DNA from: Lachnospiraceae bacterium
Lineage (GTDB): Bacteria > Bacillota > Clostridia > Lachnospirales > Lachnospiraceae
Assembly (NCBI GenBank): GCA_015056905.1
Contig: SVFI01000016.1
Span: 1-52,785 of the forward strand
Direction of reading: 5' to 3'
DNA length: 52,785 bases
Shown: positions 18,252 to 26,778 of the stretch, in pieces
Numbering within the stretch: the first letter of the stretch is position 1
Layout of the letters: each line of letters starts with the position of its first letter
Position numbers and translations under genes: made by a program
Notes under the pieces: generated by a model
The model's input: only the letters and a program-made list of their open reading frames with translations
Told to the model about the DNA's origin: nothing
Databases searched by the model: none

Positions 18252-19522
18252 GCCTTGTCACCTGCCTTAATCAAAGTTTTGCCGCTGGCCAGATAGTTAT
18301 CCGGATAATCAGCGTCTGTTGTAATACCTGATACAACAGAGTTCTTTCCTACAGACACATTGCTCGGAACCACGGATTTCTCACCGATGGTAACAAGTCC
18401 ATGATTGTAAATATGCGGATCTGTCTCATTCTCAGCTTCATCACCGACACCGAGTTTTACATTGTCACCGATCTGAACCTGCTCAGCAATGATGGCTTTG
18501 TTCAGCTCACATCCCGCACCAATCTCTGTCTGATTCATAATAATGGAATCACGTACAATCGTTCCCGCACCGATGGTTACGCCGCATCCGATAACAGAAT
18601 TATATACTCTACCGTAAATCTGGGAACCTTCACCGATGATACATTTCTCGATTTCGCTGTCTGCTGAAATATACTGCGGCGGAAGAATATCACTCTTTGT
18701 GTAAATCTTCCAATACTCTTCATAAAGGTTGAACTCCGGAACAATATCGATAAGCTCCATATTCGCTTCCCAATATGAATTTAAAGTTCCTACATCCTTC
18801 CAGTATCCGTTAAACTCGTATGCATAGCACGGAGCACCGTTGGCATGACAATACGGAATTACATGCTTACCAAAGTCAAGAGACGGCTGCGTTGCATTGG
18901 CAATGAGTGCCTCCTTAAGTGTCTTCCAGTTAAATATGTAAATACCCATACTTGCAAGATTACTTCTAGGATTCGCCGGTTTCTCTTCAAACTCGTTAAT
19001 CTTACGATCCTCGTCCGTGATAAGAATACCGAAACGCTTCGCTTCTTCAATCGGAACCGGCATTGCAGCAAGTGTTACTTCTGCCCCCTTCTCCTTATGA
19101 TAATCAAGCATCACCTCATAATCCATCTTATAAATATGGTCACCGGATAAAATTAAAACATAATCCGGATTAAAGCTGTCCATATATTCAATATTCTGAT
19201 AAATGGCATTCGCCGTACCCGTATACCATTCTGTATCCTTACTCTTCTCATACGGCGGAAGAACGGATACACCCCCGATGTTACGATCCAAATCCCACGG
19301 AATACCGATTCCGATATGTGTATTCAGCCTAAGTGGCTGGTACTGTGTTAACACACCTACTGTATCAACTCCGGAGTTAATGCAGTTACTGAGAGGAAAG
19401 TCGATAATTCTGTACTTACCTCCGAACGCCACTGCCGGTTTCGCTACCTTTGCAGTTAATACACCAAGTCTGCTGCCCTGACCGCCAGCAAGCAGCATGG
19501 CAATCATCTCTTTTTTAATCAT
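18248..19522 (-). CDS. glgC: Glucose-1-phosphate adenylyltransferase, catalytic subunit
   Basis: GlgC makes ADP-glucose from glucose-1-phosphate and ATP, the committed step of glycogen synthesis. The sequence shows the pyrophosphorylase loop [34 protein letters not shown], the GTANAIYQN active site segment, [10 protein letters not shown] and FEEKP. A beta-helix follows from about residue 300. ATG 19522 is chosen over an in-frame upstream codon because it follows AGGGGTG and begins at the conserved N-terminus. It overlaps glgD downstream. Confidence 0.97.
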   Translation of the reverse strand: MIKKEMIAMLLAGGQGSRLGVLTAKVAKPAVAFGGKYRIIDFPLSNCINSGVDTVGVLTQYQPLRLNTHIGIGIPWDLDRNIGGVSVLPPYEKSKDTEWYTGTANAIYQNIEYMDSFNPDYVLILSGDHIYKMDYEVMLDYHKEKGAEVTLAAMPVPIEEAKRFGILITDEDRKINEFEEKPANPRSNLASMGIYIFNWKTLKEALIANATQPSLDFGKHVIPYCHANGAPCYAYEFNGYWKDVGTLNSYWEANMELIDIVPEFNLYEEYWKIYTKSDILPPQYISADSEIEKCIIGEGSQIYGRVYNSVIGCGVTIGAGTIVRDSIIMNQTEIGAGCELNKAIIAEQVQIGDNVKLGVGDEAENETDPHIYNHGLVTIGEKSVVPSNVSVGKNSVVSGITTDADYPDNYLASGKTLIKAGDKA

Positions 19523-19594
19523 AGTGTCACCCCTTACTCGTGTAATCTCGGTTCTATAACAAACCATTTCTTAACCATACAAACCGATATGAAG

Positions 19595-19623
19595 ATTATA
19601 TCATACAATATCTGTAAAGTGAA
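19595..19623 (-). promoter_or_regulatory. Promoter for glgC
   Basis: On the minus strand TTCACT (19618-19623) and TATAAT (19595-19600) are 17 bases apart, about 73 bases before the glgC start. The 358-base gap 19523-19880 between glgC and murC is otherwise AT-rich, with no gene or folded element that I can see. Confidence 0.5.
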
Positions 19624-19808
19624 TAATTTTTACAAATAAATTCTGACTTTTTTCCTGCATTATTGGCATTTTTGCACAATTTTATTTTTTGTATTTCATA
19701 GTTTTTTGTGCAATTTACTTTTCATCTGTTTTTTTGACGTGTAAATATTTTACCATTTTTGTAAAATTTGTCTAAAATTGTAAGATTGCCCGACCTCTCC
19801 ATATTTTG

Positions 19809-19838
19809 TTGCATGGTACAACCGCTTTGTTATATAAT
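19809..19838 (+). promoter_or_regulatory. Promoter for murC
   Basis: TTGCAT (19809-19814) and TATAAT (19833-19838) are 18 bases apart. The start codon lies 43 bases after the -10. Confidence 0.5.
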
Positions 19839-19880
19839 AATTCATAGTAATTTTTGCAAAAAGAATAGGAAGTGTACTAT

Positions 19881-21269
19881 ATGTATCAAATTGATTTTAA
19901 CAAACCTGTTGCAATCCATTTTATCGGCATCGGCGGTATCAGCATGAGCGGGCTTGCAGAGATTCTTCTGCAAAGAGGCTTCCGCGTCAGCGGTTCCGAT
20001 GCCAAAGAAAGCGACCTTACCCGACTTCTCACACAAAAAGGGGCCACCGTTTTCTACGGACAGCGCAGCTCAAATATCGCAGACGACCTCGATGTCGTTG
20101 TTTATACCGCAGCCATTCATCCGGATAATCCGGAACTTTGCGCAGCCAGAGAAAAGAACATTCCATGTCTGAGCAGAGCACAGCTTCTTGGCGAAATCAT
20201 GCAGAACTACGAAACGCCGGTAGCCATCAGCGGAACGCACGGGAAAACGACAACGACTTCCATGCTCTCTTCTATTCTGCTTCAGATGGACTCTGACCCG
20301 ACGCTTTCCATCGGCGGCATTTTACAATCCATCGGCGGAAATATCCGCATCGGACAATCTGAACTTTTTGTGACAGAAGCCTGCGAATATACAAACAGTT
20401 TTCTGAGCTTTTACCCAAAAATAAGTACCATACTAAACATCGATGCGGACCACCTTGACTTTTTTAAGGACATTGACGACATCCGCCACTCCTTCCGCCT
20501 GTTTTCCGAGCTTCTTCCGAAAGACGGAACGCTTGTCATTAACGGCGATATACCGAATGTGTCTGAAATTACGGATGGCCTGGAGTGCAATGTATTAACC
20601 TACGGCTACAATGATTCTTTCGACGTTTATGCGAAGGATGTATGTTTTGACGAAATGGCACGTCCATCCTACACTTTCCATATGAAGAAGGAGGACGGCG
20701 AGCTCACTTTTCCTGTAACACTCGGCGTAACCGGAGACCACAACGTGTCCAACTCTCTGGCGGCCATCGCCATTGCCTGTCTTCTGGGAGGACAGACAGA
20801 AGACATTCAAAAAGGTGTGCTTTCCTTCAGCGGAACGGACCGCAGGTTCCAGTACAAAGGAATGCTTGGCAAAACTACTGTTATAGATGATTATGCACAT
20901 CACCCGACAGAAATTACCGCAACTTTAAAAACAGCGAAAAAATATCCTCACAAAAAAACCTGGTGTGTGTTCCAGCCCCATACATACACGCGCACGAAGG
21001 CACTTCTGCCGGAATTTGCTCAGGCCCTATCCCTTGCGGACCACGTTGTCTTGGCAGACATCTACGCAGCACGCGAGACCGACACTCTCGGCATCAGTTC
21101 TAAAACGCTGCAGGCAGAAATTCAAAAAATCGGCGGAACCTGCGAATATTTTTCGTCCTTTGATGCCATTGAAAATTTTTTATTAGAAAAATGTGAGCCG
21201 GATGATTTGTTGATAACTATGGGCGCCGGAGATGTGTTTAAAATCGGCGAAAATCTGCTTGGCATTTAA
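19881..21269 (+). CDS. murC: UDP-N-acetylmuramate--L-alanine ligase
   Basis: MurC adds L-alanine to UDP-MurNAc, the first peptide step of peptidoglycan synthesis in the cytoplasm. The N-terminal Rossmann domain shows HFIGIGGISMSGLAE. The central ATPase has the P-loop GTHGKTTTTSML and the NIDADHLDFF segment, and the C-terminal domain follows DDYAHHPTEI. Length of 462 aa is normal. ATG 19881 follows AGGAAG; a GTG at 19872 lies inside that site. The gene is single and divergent from glgC. Confidence 0.96.
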   Translation: MYQIDFNKPVAIHFIGIGGISMSGLAEILLQRGFRVSGSDAKESDLTRLLTQKGATVFYGQRSSNIADDLDVVVYTAAIHPDNPELCAAREKNIPCLSRAQLLGEIMQNYETPVAISGTHGKTTTTSMLSSILLQMDSDPTLSIGGILQSIGGNIRIGQSELFVTEACEYTNSFLSFYPKISTILNIDADHLDFFKDIDDIRHSFRLFSELLPKDGTLVINGDIPNVSEITDGLECNVLTYGYNDSFDVYAKDVCFDEMARPSYTFHMKKEDGELTFPVTLGVTGDHNVSNSLAAIAIACLLGGQTEDIQKGVLSFSGTDRRFQYKGMLGKTTVIDDYAHHPTEITATLKTAKKYPHKKTWCVFQPHTYTRTKALLPEFAQALSLADHVVLADIYAARETDTLGISSKTLQAEIQKIGGTCEYFSSFDAIENFLLEKCEPDDLLITMGAGDVFKIGENLLGI

Positions 21270-21271
21270 AC

Positions 21272-21432
21272 TTATCCACAATATCCACAATATTTTTTGT
21301 GCATCGACACAGATTTTATTGTGGATATTTTGGTTTACATAAAACTATTGCTTTCTTATGATAAACAGCCGTTTTTTCCAATTATGTCAATTAATTTTTC
21401 CGGAGTTATCCACGTTTTCCACATTATCCACA
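21272..21432. promoter_or_regulatory. DnaA-box cluster upstream of dnaD
   Basis: Perfect TTATCCACA boxes lie at 21272-21280 and 21424-21432. One-mismatch boxes are ATATCCACA (21281-21289), TTATCCACG (21406-21414) and an inverted TATCCACAA (21319-21327); TTTTCCACA at 21415-21423 also differs from consensus at one base. The last three direct boxes are head to tail with an exact 9-base period. The cluster lies in the 277-base gap between murC and dnaD and ends about 70 bases before the dnaD promoter. Confidence 0.8.
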
Positions 21433-21438
21433 ATCACC

Positions 21439-21467
21439 CGCAAACCCAGTATTTTCAAGGGTTTGCG
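21439..21467. other. Perfect hairpin between the DnaA boxes and the dnaD promoter
   Basis: CGCAAACCC (21439-21447) pairs with GGGTTTGCG (21459-21467). The next bases are A-rich and the T-rich stretch comes later, so it is a weak terminator candidate for murC. Confidence 0.5.
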
Positions 21468-21499
21468 AAAAAACTTCTATTTCTTTTTTTCAATCCCTG

Positions 21500-21508
21500 T
21501 GCTATAAT
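21500..21508 (+). promoter_or_regulatory. Extended -10 promoter for dnaD-dnaC
   Basis: TG-C-TATAAT is a consensus extended -10; the -35 region is only T-rich. Transcription would start near 21515, about 30 bases before the ATG at 21547. Confidence 0.55.
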
Positions 21509-21546
21509 CTCATATGCTAAAAGAAATCTGAAACAGAGGGATGAAA

Positions 21547-22632
21547 ATGAGTCGTCTTACACTTTACAAAGACAATCTAACGGAATCAACCATTGTATCC
21601 AATCAATTTATTGATGAATATATGAAAGACGCTAACGATGCGCAGATTAAGATTTATCTTTATCTACTTCGCATGATGAGTTCAAATCTGCCGACAAGCA
21701 TTTCCGATATCGCGGACAAGTTTAATCATACAGAAAAAGACGTGACACGTGCGCTTGCATATTGGGAGAAACAGAATCTCCTTTGTCTTGATTACGATGA
21801 AAAGGGTGAAATCTGCGGTCTTCACATGAAATCCGCATCCGCACCTGCCCGGGAGGCCCAGATTGTTCCTATGCCGAAGGTAGTTCCGACGCCGGTTACA
21901 ACTGCACCGGAACCGGCTCCTACGCGGAATGCTGCGCCGAAACCAGCGCCTCCTTCCTTTGAGAAACCGTCCTACTCGCTCGACGAAGTTTCTGCATTCA
22001 AAATGGAGGAAGAAACATCACAGATTTTATTTGTCGCAGAGTCATACCTCGGCAGAACCTTATCGGTTGTTGACGTCAAATCACTTTTGTTTATTTATAA
22101 AGAACTTAAATTCTCAACCGACCTGATGGATTATCTGATTGAGTATTGTGTCGGAAAGGGAAAACGCGAGATGCGTTACATAGAAAAAGTAGCGGTTAAC
22201 TGGGCATCGGAAGGTGTCGTAACTGTTCGTCAGGCCAAAAATCGCTCCACCAGATACGAAAAACTCGTTTATACGGTAATGAAAGCTCTCGGCCGCCAAA
22301 GCGAGCCGACAACGCAGGAAGCTGATTATATCCAGCGATGGAACAAGCAGTACGGCTTTTCACAGGATGTCATCCTCGCCGCCTGCGAGAAGACGGTTCT
22401 TGCCGTGGACAGCCACCGATTTGAATATACGGAAGGTATCCTTTCCAAATGGCACAAATCCGGTATCCATACATTAAATGACATCAAAAAGGCGGAGGAA
22501 GCATTCCAGAATTCCAAGAATTCCCGCCCTGCGTCCAAGCCGAATGCCAAGCCGGTAAATACATTTAACAATTTCTCCCAGCAAAGGGATTATGACTTCA
22601 ATCAATTAGAAAGGGAATTGTTTAGCAACTGA
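21547..22632 (+). CDS. dnaD: DnaD-domain primosome protein
   Basis: DnaD-family proteins remodel DNA and help load the replicative helicase during initiation and restart. The N-terminal part (about 1-100) has the winged-helix pattern of DnaD/replication proteins (QIKIYLYLLRMM, KDVTRALAYWEKQNLL). A proline- and alanine-rich linker (about 105-145) precedes two DnaD-like C-terminal helical modules. ATG 21547 is preferred over ATG 21541 because the AGAGGG site abuts the earlier codon. The stop overlaps the dnaC start by one base. Confidence 0.85.
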   Translation: MSRLTLYKDNLTESTIVSNQFIDEYMKDANDAQIKIYLYLLRMMSSNLPTSISDIADKFNHTEKDVTRALAYWEKQNLLCLDYDEKGEICGLHMKSASAPAREAQIVPMPKVVPTPVTTAPEPAPTRNAAPKPAPPSFEKPSYSLDEVSAFKMEEETSQILFVAESYLGRTLSVVDVKSLLFIYKELKFSTDLMDYLIEYCVGKGKREMRYIEKVAVNWASEGVVTVRQAKNRSTRYEKLVYTVMKALGRQSEPTTQEADYIQRWNKQYGFSQDVILAACEKTVLAVDSHRFEYTEGILSKWHKSGIHTLNDIKKAEEAFQNSKNSRPASKPNAKPVNTFNNFSQQRDYDFNQLERELFSN

Positions 22633-23597
22633 TGATTACAAACAGCCAATACCAAGCTATCATAACAGAATATGACCGCATTCAGACACGGAACCGCCAC
22701 CTGCTTGAGCAGCGCAAAGAAGAGATTTATACCCGGATTCCTGCTTACAAAGAAATTGCAGATTCCATCTCTTCCCTCTGCATCGCGCAGGGAAGAAAGA
22801 TGCTTCTCGGGGACACAAAAGCGCTGGAAGAAATGAAAAAAGAGCTCCGCTCCCTCTCTGAGCAAAAAGCCGCTCTACTCATCGAGCACGGTTACCCGGC
22901 GGATTATCTTGAACCGATTTACGACTGTTCAGAGTGCCAAGACACCGGATATCTTCCGGATCAAAGTAAATGTCATTGCATGAAACAGAAAATGATTTCT
23001 CATCTGTACGAACAGTCCGGACTTATGAAATTGCTTGAAACAGAAAATTTTGACCACCTTTCTATGGAGTATTATGACGGAGAAAATAGGGTAAAATTTG
23101 AAAAAGCTGTACAAAGTGCAAGAAATTTCATCGAAGACTTCGGTTCCCACTACCGCAATCTGTTTTTTTGTGGTACAGTAGGTACCGGGAAATCGTTTTT
23201 GTCCTGTTGCATTGCCAAAGAATTGCTTGATAAGGGCTACAGCGTCATTTATTTCAGCGCAAGTGCTCTCTTTCAAAAAATTTCGGAGTATACGTTCGGG
23301 ACAAAGGACAAGGAGGCTCTCTCCCAATTTAAACATGATTTGATGGGCTGTGATCTTCTGATTATCGATGACCTCGGTACGGAACTTGTCAACTCATTCG
23401 TAACATCTGAGCTTTTCAGCTGTTTAAATGAGCGACATCTTCGTCAGAAATCCACGATTATTTCCAGCAATCTCACGATTGAGGAGCTTCGGGATTACTA
23501 TTCCGACCGGCTTTTTTCCCGCATGATAAGTCATTTTGATTTTCTTAAATTTACCGGACAAGACATCCGGAAACATAAAAAATTTAATCACCAATAG
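22632..23597 (+). CDS. dnaC: DnaC/DnaI-type helicase loader ATPase
   Basis: A zinc-binding knuckle (CSECQDTGY...CHC, about residues 98-117) is followed by an AAA+ ATPase with Walker A CGTVGTGKSF, Walker B LLIIDDLGTE, sensor 1 STIISSNLT and the arginine-rich SDRLFSRMI box. This matches loaders of the replicative helicase. The start overlaps the dnaD stop (TGATG). Pairing with dnaD and a DnaA-box cluster fits a replication initiation role. An IstB-type transposase helper is less likely, as no insertion sequence is present. Confidence 0.92.
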   Translation: MITNSQYQAIITEYDRIQTRNRHLLEQRKEEIYTRIPAYKEIADSISSLCIAQGRKMLLGDTKALEEMKKELRSLSEQKAALLIEHGYPADYLEPIYDCSECQDTGYLPDQSKCHCMKQKMISHLYEQSGLMKLLETENFDHLSMEYYDGENRVKFEKAVQSARNFIEDFGSHYRNLFFCGTVGTGKSFLSCCIAKELLDKGYSVIYFSASALFQKISEYTFGTKDKEALSQFKHDLMGCDLLIIDDLGTELVNSFVTSELFSCLNERHLRQKSTIISSNLTIEELRDYYSDRLFSRMISHFDFLKFTGQDIRKHKKFNHQ

Positions 23598-23616
23598 AAA
23601 GTGAGGATATTTCATC

Positions 23617-24804
23617 ATGTCAAAGCGTGAAGAAATGCGTAACTTAGAAACCATTCCTGTAGGTTCCCTCGGAATCATTCCCCTGAGAGGATGTCAGGGG
23701 CTCGGAGAAAAAATCGACAAATACCTTGTCGATTGGCGTACCACCCGCGAGAACGAGCACAAGGACAGCCTTGCATTCAACGGCTATCAGAGAGACTCTT
23801 ATCTTTTGCAGACCAAGGTACCTCGTTTCGGTTCAGGCGAGGCAAAAGGTGTGATTCTTGAATCCGTCCGCGGAACCGACCTTTACCTCTTAGTTGATGT
23901 TTGTAATTACAGCCTCACATATTCCCTGTGCGGTCACGAAAACCGGATGTCACCGGATGACCACTACCAGGATTTAAAACGTATCATTGCTGCTGTCGGC
24001 GGTAAGGCAAGAAGAATTACTGTCATCATGCCATTCCTTTATGAGAGCAGACAGCATAAGAGAACTTCCCGTGAGTCGCTGGACTGTGCGATTGCCCTTC
24101 AGGAACTCACAGCAATGGGCGTTGACAACATTATCACTTTTGATGCGCACGACCCGCGCGTACAAAATGCAATTCCGCTTCACGGATTTGAAACGGTATC
24201 ACCGACCTACCAGTTTATAAAAGGTCTTCTGAAAAATGTACCGGATTTAACTCTTGACTCTGACCATATGATGGTTATCAGTCCGGATGAAGGCGGTATG
24301 AGCCGTGCCATTTATATGGCCAACGTGCTCGGTCTTGATATGGGTATGTTCTACAAGAGACGTGACTATACACAGATTATAGACGGGCGTAATCCTATCG
24401 TTGCCCATGAATTCCTCGGCACAAGCGTGGAAGGCAAAGATGTGATTGTCATCGATGACATGATCAGTTCCGGAGAAAGTGTACTTGAAGTTGCACAGGA
24501 ATTAAAGCAGCGCAAGGCAAAACGCGTTTTCATCTGCTCAACCTTCGGTCTCTTTACAAGCGGTCTTGAGAAATTCGACAAAGCATACGAGGATGGTCTG
24601 ATTCACAGAGTTCTCACAACGAACCTCATCTATCAGACACCGGAGCTTTTAAACAGAGAATACTATATCGATTGCGATTTAAGTAAATATATCGCATACC
24701 TGATTGATACATTGAATCACGATGCATCCATCAGCGATCTCTTAAATCCAAATGACCGTATTCAGGCTGTCATTGCGAAGTATAAAAACGGAGAGAAAAT
24801 TTAA
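23617..24804 (+). CDS. prs: Ribose-phosphate pyrophosphokinase, long variant
   Basis: The family makes PRPP from ribose-5-phosphate and ATP. Seen are the MPFLYESRQHKRTSRE segment, FDAHDPRVQNAIP (metal and substrate loop) and the PRPP-binding loop VIVIDDMISSGES. At 395 aa it is about 80 residues longer than classical Prs, with extra sequence at the N-terminus and after the PRPP loop. It may be the only or a second Prs. The start has GAGG ten bases upstream. It is 19 bases after dnaC, so read-through is likely. Confidence 0.88.
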   Translation: MSKREEMRNLETIPVGSLGIIPLRGCQGLGEKIDKYLVDWRTTRENEHKDSLAFNGYQRDSYLLQTKVPRFGSGEAKGVILESVRGTDLYLLVDVCNYSLTYSLCGHENRMSPDDHYQDLKRIIAAVGGKARRITVIMPFLYESRQHKRTSRESLDCAIALQELTAMGVDNIITFDAHDPRVQNAIPLHGFETVSPTYQFIKGLLKNVPDLTLDSDHMMVISPDEGGMSRAIYMANVLGLDMGMFYKRRDYTQIIDGRNPIVAHEFLGTSVEGKDVIVIDDMISSGESVLEVAQELKQRKAKRVFICSTFGLFTSGLEKFDKAYEDGLIHRVLTTNLIYQTPELLNREYYIDCDLSKYIAYLIDTLNHDASISDLLNPNDRIQAVIAKYKNGEKI

Positions 24805-24827
24805 GGCGGCAGAAGAAATTGATATAT

Positions 24828-25020
24828 CCGGTGCGCGGTATTACGGCTGGAGCCCTACTTTATAATCTAAGAATTACAAAAAGCCGAAAATTGTGTTAAG
24901 AACAAGACAGAAAACATCAAACTCGGAACGCAAGCGTTCCTCAAATATGTGATGTTTTCCATCCTAACACACAGTTTTCGGCTTTAACTAATTCTAAAAC
25001 TACAGCGTTAAGGGCACCGG
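24828..25020. other. Second rod-like inverted repeat, candidate structured RNA, between convergent genes
   Basis: Nested arms are CCGGTGC/GCACCGG (24828-24834 with 25014-25020), GCTGGAG/CTACAGC with one mismatch, TAAGAATTA-like/TAATTCTA, AAGCCGAAAA/TTTTCGGCTT (24881-24890 with 24975-24984), GTGTTA/TAACAC, GAAAACATCA/TGATGTTTTC (24910-24919 with 24950-24959) and GGAACG/CGTTCC with a CAAG loop. The result is a 193-base rod with one larger asymmetric bubble (about 24848-24866). Size and shape resemble 6S RNA. No family motif is recognised, and neither strand has an immediate T-run. Confidence 0.55.
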
Positions 25021-25049
25021 ATGTAAATACTTTTTTGCCACTCTTACAC

Positions 25050-25433
25050 TTACTCTGCAGTTGTCACTTCCGCCAACGGATCTACAACAACCGTAGTCTC
25101 CTCCGGTTTAATAACTTCTACCACATCATCTTCCGACGGATCATAGCTCTTCTTTGCTTCAATCTCTGCTTTCAGCTCTGCAATCTTTGCCTTTGCTTCT
25201 TTAATTGCTGCCATCTGGTCTGCATACTCACAATTCGGATTGTTCTTATTTGCCTTGTAGTATGCTTTACCGATTTCTTCATACGCTTTTTTAATAACGC
25301 CTTCCTGCTTTCCTACCTGAAGGGAAAGTCCCGGAATCCCTGCGTAATTCTTCGCTTTCTTCGTTGCATCACTCTCTTTTATTGTCTGAAATGTTTCTCC
25401 TGCTTTCGTTCCGAGTTTGTTTAAAAAGTCCAT
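25050..25433 (-). CDS. Small coiled-coil protein of unknown function
   Basis: The 127-aa soluble protein has a basic N-terminus (MDFLNKLGTKAGETFQTIKE), a central helix containing VGKQEGVIKKAYEEIGKAYY, one cysteine, then a charged coiled coil (AAIKEAKAKIAELKAEIEAKK) and a valine/glutamate-rich acidic tail. Similar short proteins are common in Clostridia, often with a C-terminal zinc ribbon, which is absent here. A GGAGG site precedes the ATG. It sits alone, convergent with prs. No function is assigned. Confidence 0.75.
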   Translation of the reverse strand: MDFLNKLGTKAGETFQTIKESDATKKAKNYAGIPGLSLQVGKQEGVIKKAYEEIGKAYYKANKNNPNCEYADQMAAIKEAKAKIAELKAEIEAKKSYDPSEDDVVEVIKPEETTVVVDPLAEVTTAE

Positions 25434-25534
25434 TGTTCTACCTCCACAACCCCTATTTTCAGTTCTGTATTAAACATCATACATCAGGCAATATATTCAT
25501 GCAATAAATTTTCTATGAAGATTCGATGAAATCT

Positions 25535-26350
25535 TTACTGTTTCATCTTCTTATCAAGCTTTTTACCTTCTGCGAGGTAAGTCACTGTCAGTACCAGCCA
25601 GAACAGAGAAACAATCGCCACCGGCCAGAGACTGATTTTCAAAAACATCGCCATGCATGTAAAGACTGTCCAAAGTACGACACACATAATATTTGCCACC
25701 TGATACGCCTTGAATCCGCACTGGTAAATCATCTGTTTTTCAAGTTCATCACAGCTGTCCATCCATTTTTCCTGGAACTTCATGTCATATACGCTACCCT
25801 GTTTTTCAGGATTCATAATCTTTGTAAAATCAACAATCTTGCGCTGATAACCAAGTACAATGACCATATCCGCAATGAATACGATAAGTGCCATCAAAAA
25901 CCAGATGCTTCCCTTCACATGAACTGCATAGTAGAATGCGGCGGAAAACAGGAAGTAACTCACAACCGTATACACCTGAACCACACTGAGAAGATTGGTC
26001 AATTTTGTATCTACTTCATCATAAACTTCATCACTTGTATCTTTTTCAGCTTCCCATTTTTTCTTACACCCGGAAAATCTTACTGCCAGATATATCAGGG
26101 TTACAATAAACAGGACAAGCATAAGAAACGGTGCTGCAACACCGAGTCCGTTTGTAACTGCACTTGCAAGCATCGGAGTTAAAGTTTCCATGTTCACACT
26201 GAGAGTGCTCGCACTAAAACCGATTACTGCTCCGAAAATCACGCTTAAAATCATCACGATGATAAAGGATCTTTTCACCTTCTTGTTCTGCTTTTTGTTT
26301 TCCTCTTCTTTATTTACTGTTACCATTTTATCTTTTAATTCGTTATTCAT
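25535..26350 (-). CDS. DUF3169-type membrane protein
   Basis: The protein has a charged N-terminus and about six membrane segments in three pairs, with soluble stretches between. The pattern matches the DUF3169 family that follows small XRE regulators in Firmicutes. ATG 26350 is chosen because AGGAGG lies nine bases upstream and it overlaps the XRE stop by eight bases. Earlier in-frame ATGs lie inside the XRE gene without a site. Function is unknown; the regulator-membrane protein pairing suggests envelope stress or resistance control, which is inference. Confidence 0.8.
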   Translation of the reverse strand: MNNELKDKMVTVNKEEENKKQNKKVKRSFIIVMILSVIFGAVIGFSASTLSVNMETLTPMLASAVTNGLGVAAPFLMLVLFIVTLIYLAVRFSGCKKKWEAEKDTSDEVYDEVDTKLTNLLSVVQVYTVVSYFLFSAAFYYAVHVKGSIWFLMALIVFIADMVIVLGYQRKIVDFTKIMNPEKQGSVYDMKFQEKWMDSCDELEKQMIYQCGFKAYQVANIMCVVLWTVFTCMAMFLKISLWPVAIVSLFWLVLTVTYLAEGKKLDKKMKQ

Positions 26351-26558
26351 CTGATTCATCCTCCTCATAATCAAATATATCTTCTACTTTTGCATCAAAC
26401 ACTCTTGCAATTTTAATCGCGAGTGTCACCGACGGCGAATAATCGCCTCTCTCTATCAGGCTGATGGTCTGTCTCGAAACATTTACGAGCTGCCCCATCT
26501 CCTGCTGATTTACATTGATTCTGGCTCTGTATTCCTTTAATCTGTTGTGAAGCGGCAT
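26343..26558 (-). CDS. XRE-family transcriptional regulator, 71 aa
   Basis: A single helix-turn-helix domain fills the protein: NQQEMGQLVNVSRQTISLIERGDYSPSV is the classical Cro/C1 motif, and an acidic tail follows. It is translationally coupled to the DUF3169 gene. Upstream lie two palindromes TGACAA-N6-TTGTCA, one over the promoter, so autorepression is likely. Similar small regulators have no ligand domain and usually respond through their partner protein. Confidence 0.92.
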   Translation of the reverse strand: MPLHNRLKEYRARINVNQQEMGQLVNVSRQTISLIERGDYSPSVTLAIKIARVFDAKVEDIFDYEEDESDE

Positions 26559-26602
26559 TTCATCTCCTCCTTATCCGTTCATCACATATTGAAATATTGT
26601 GA

Positions 26603-26706
26603 TTGACAAGTTACATTTTCATTTTGACAAGCTTGCTTTACAAATTGACAATTATATTTGTCATTTGCTATGACTACAAAATACCATATGACAAGAATAG
26701 TTGTCA
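26603..26706. promoter_or_regulatory. Operator array for the XRE regulator
   Basis: Palindromes TGACAA-N6-TTGTCA lie at 26646-26663 and 26689-26706, with centres 43 bases apart. Extra half-sites TTGACAA start at 26603 and 26624, giving exact 21-base steps (26603, 26624, 26645). The first palindrome covers the -10 of the XRE promoter. Confidence 0.75.
26651..26679 (-). promoter_or_regulatory. Promoter of the XRE/DUF3169 operon
   Basis: On the minus strand TTGTAG (26674-26679) and TATAAT (26651-26656) are 17 bases apart. The -10 lies inside the palindrome at 26646-26663. Confidence 0.65.
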
Positions 26707-26778
26707 ACACATTTTTAATATTTTTTAAATTTCATGGAAAAACCGTGAAAAATCGGTCTCGGAAATGTTTTTAGACAT

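Noticed and set aside
19734..19767. Another promoter (TTGACG ... TAAAAT) before murC
   Set aside because: The spacing of 22 bases is too long for sigma-A.
22632..23597. IstB transposase helper
   Set aside because: No IstA gene or insertion-sequence ends are nearby, the N-terminal zinc knuckle is present, and the gene overlaps dnaD.
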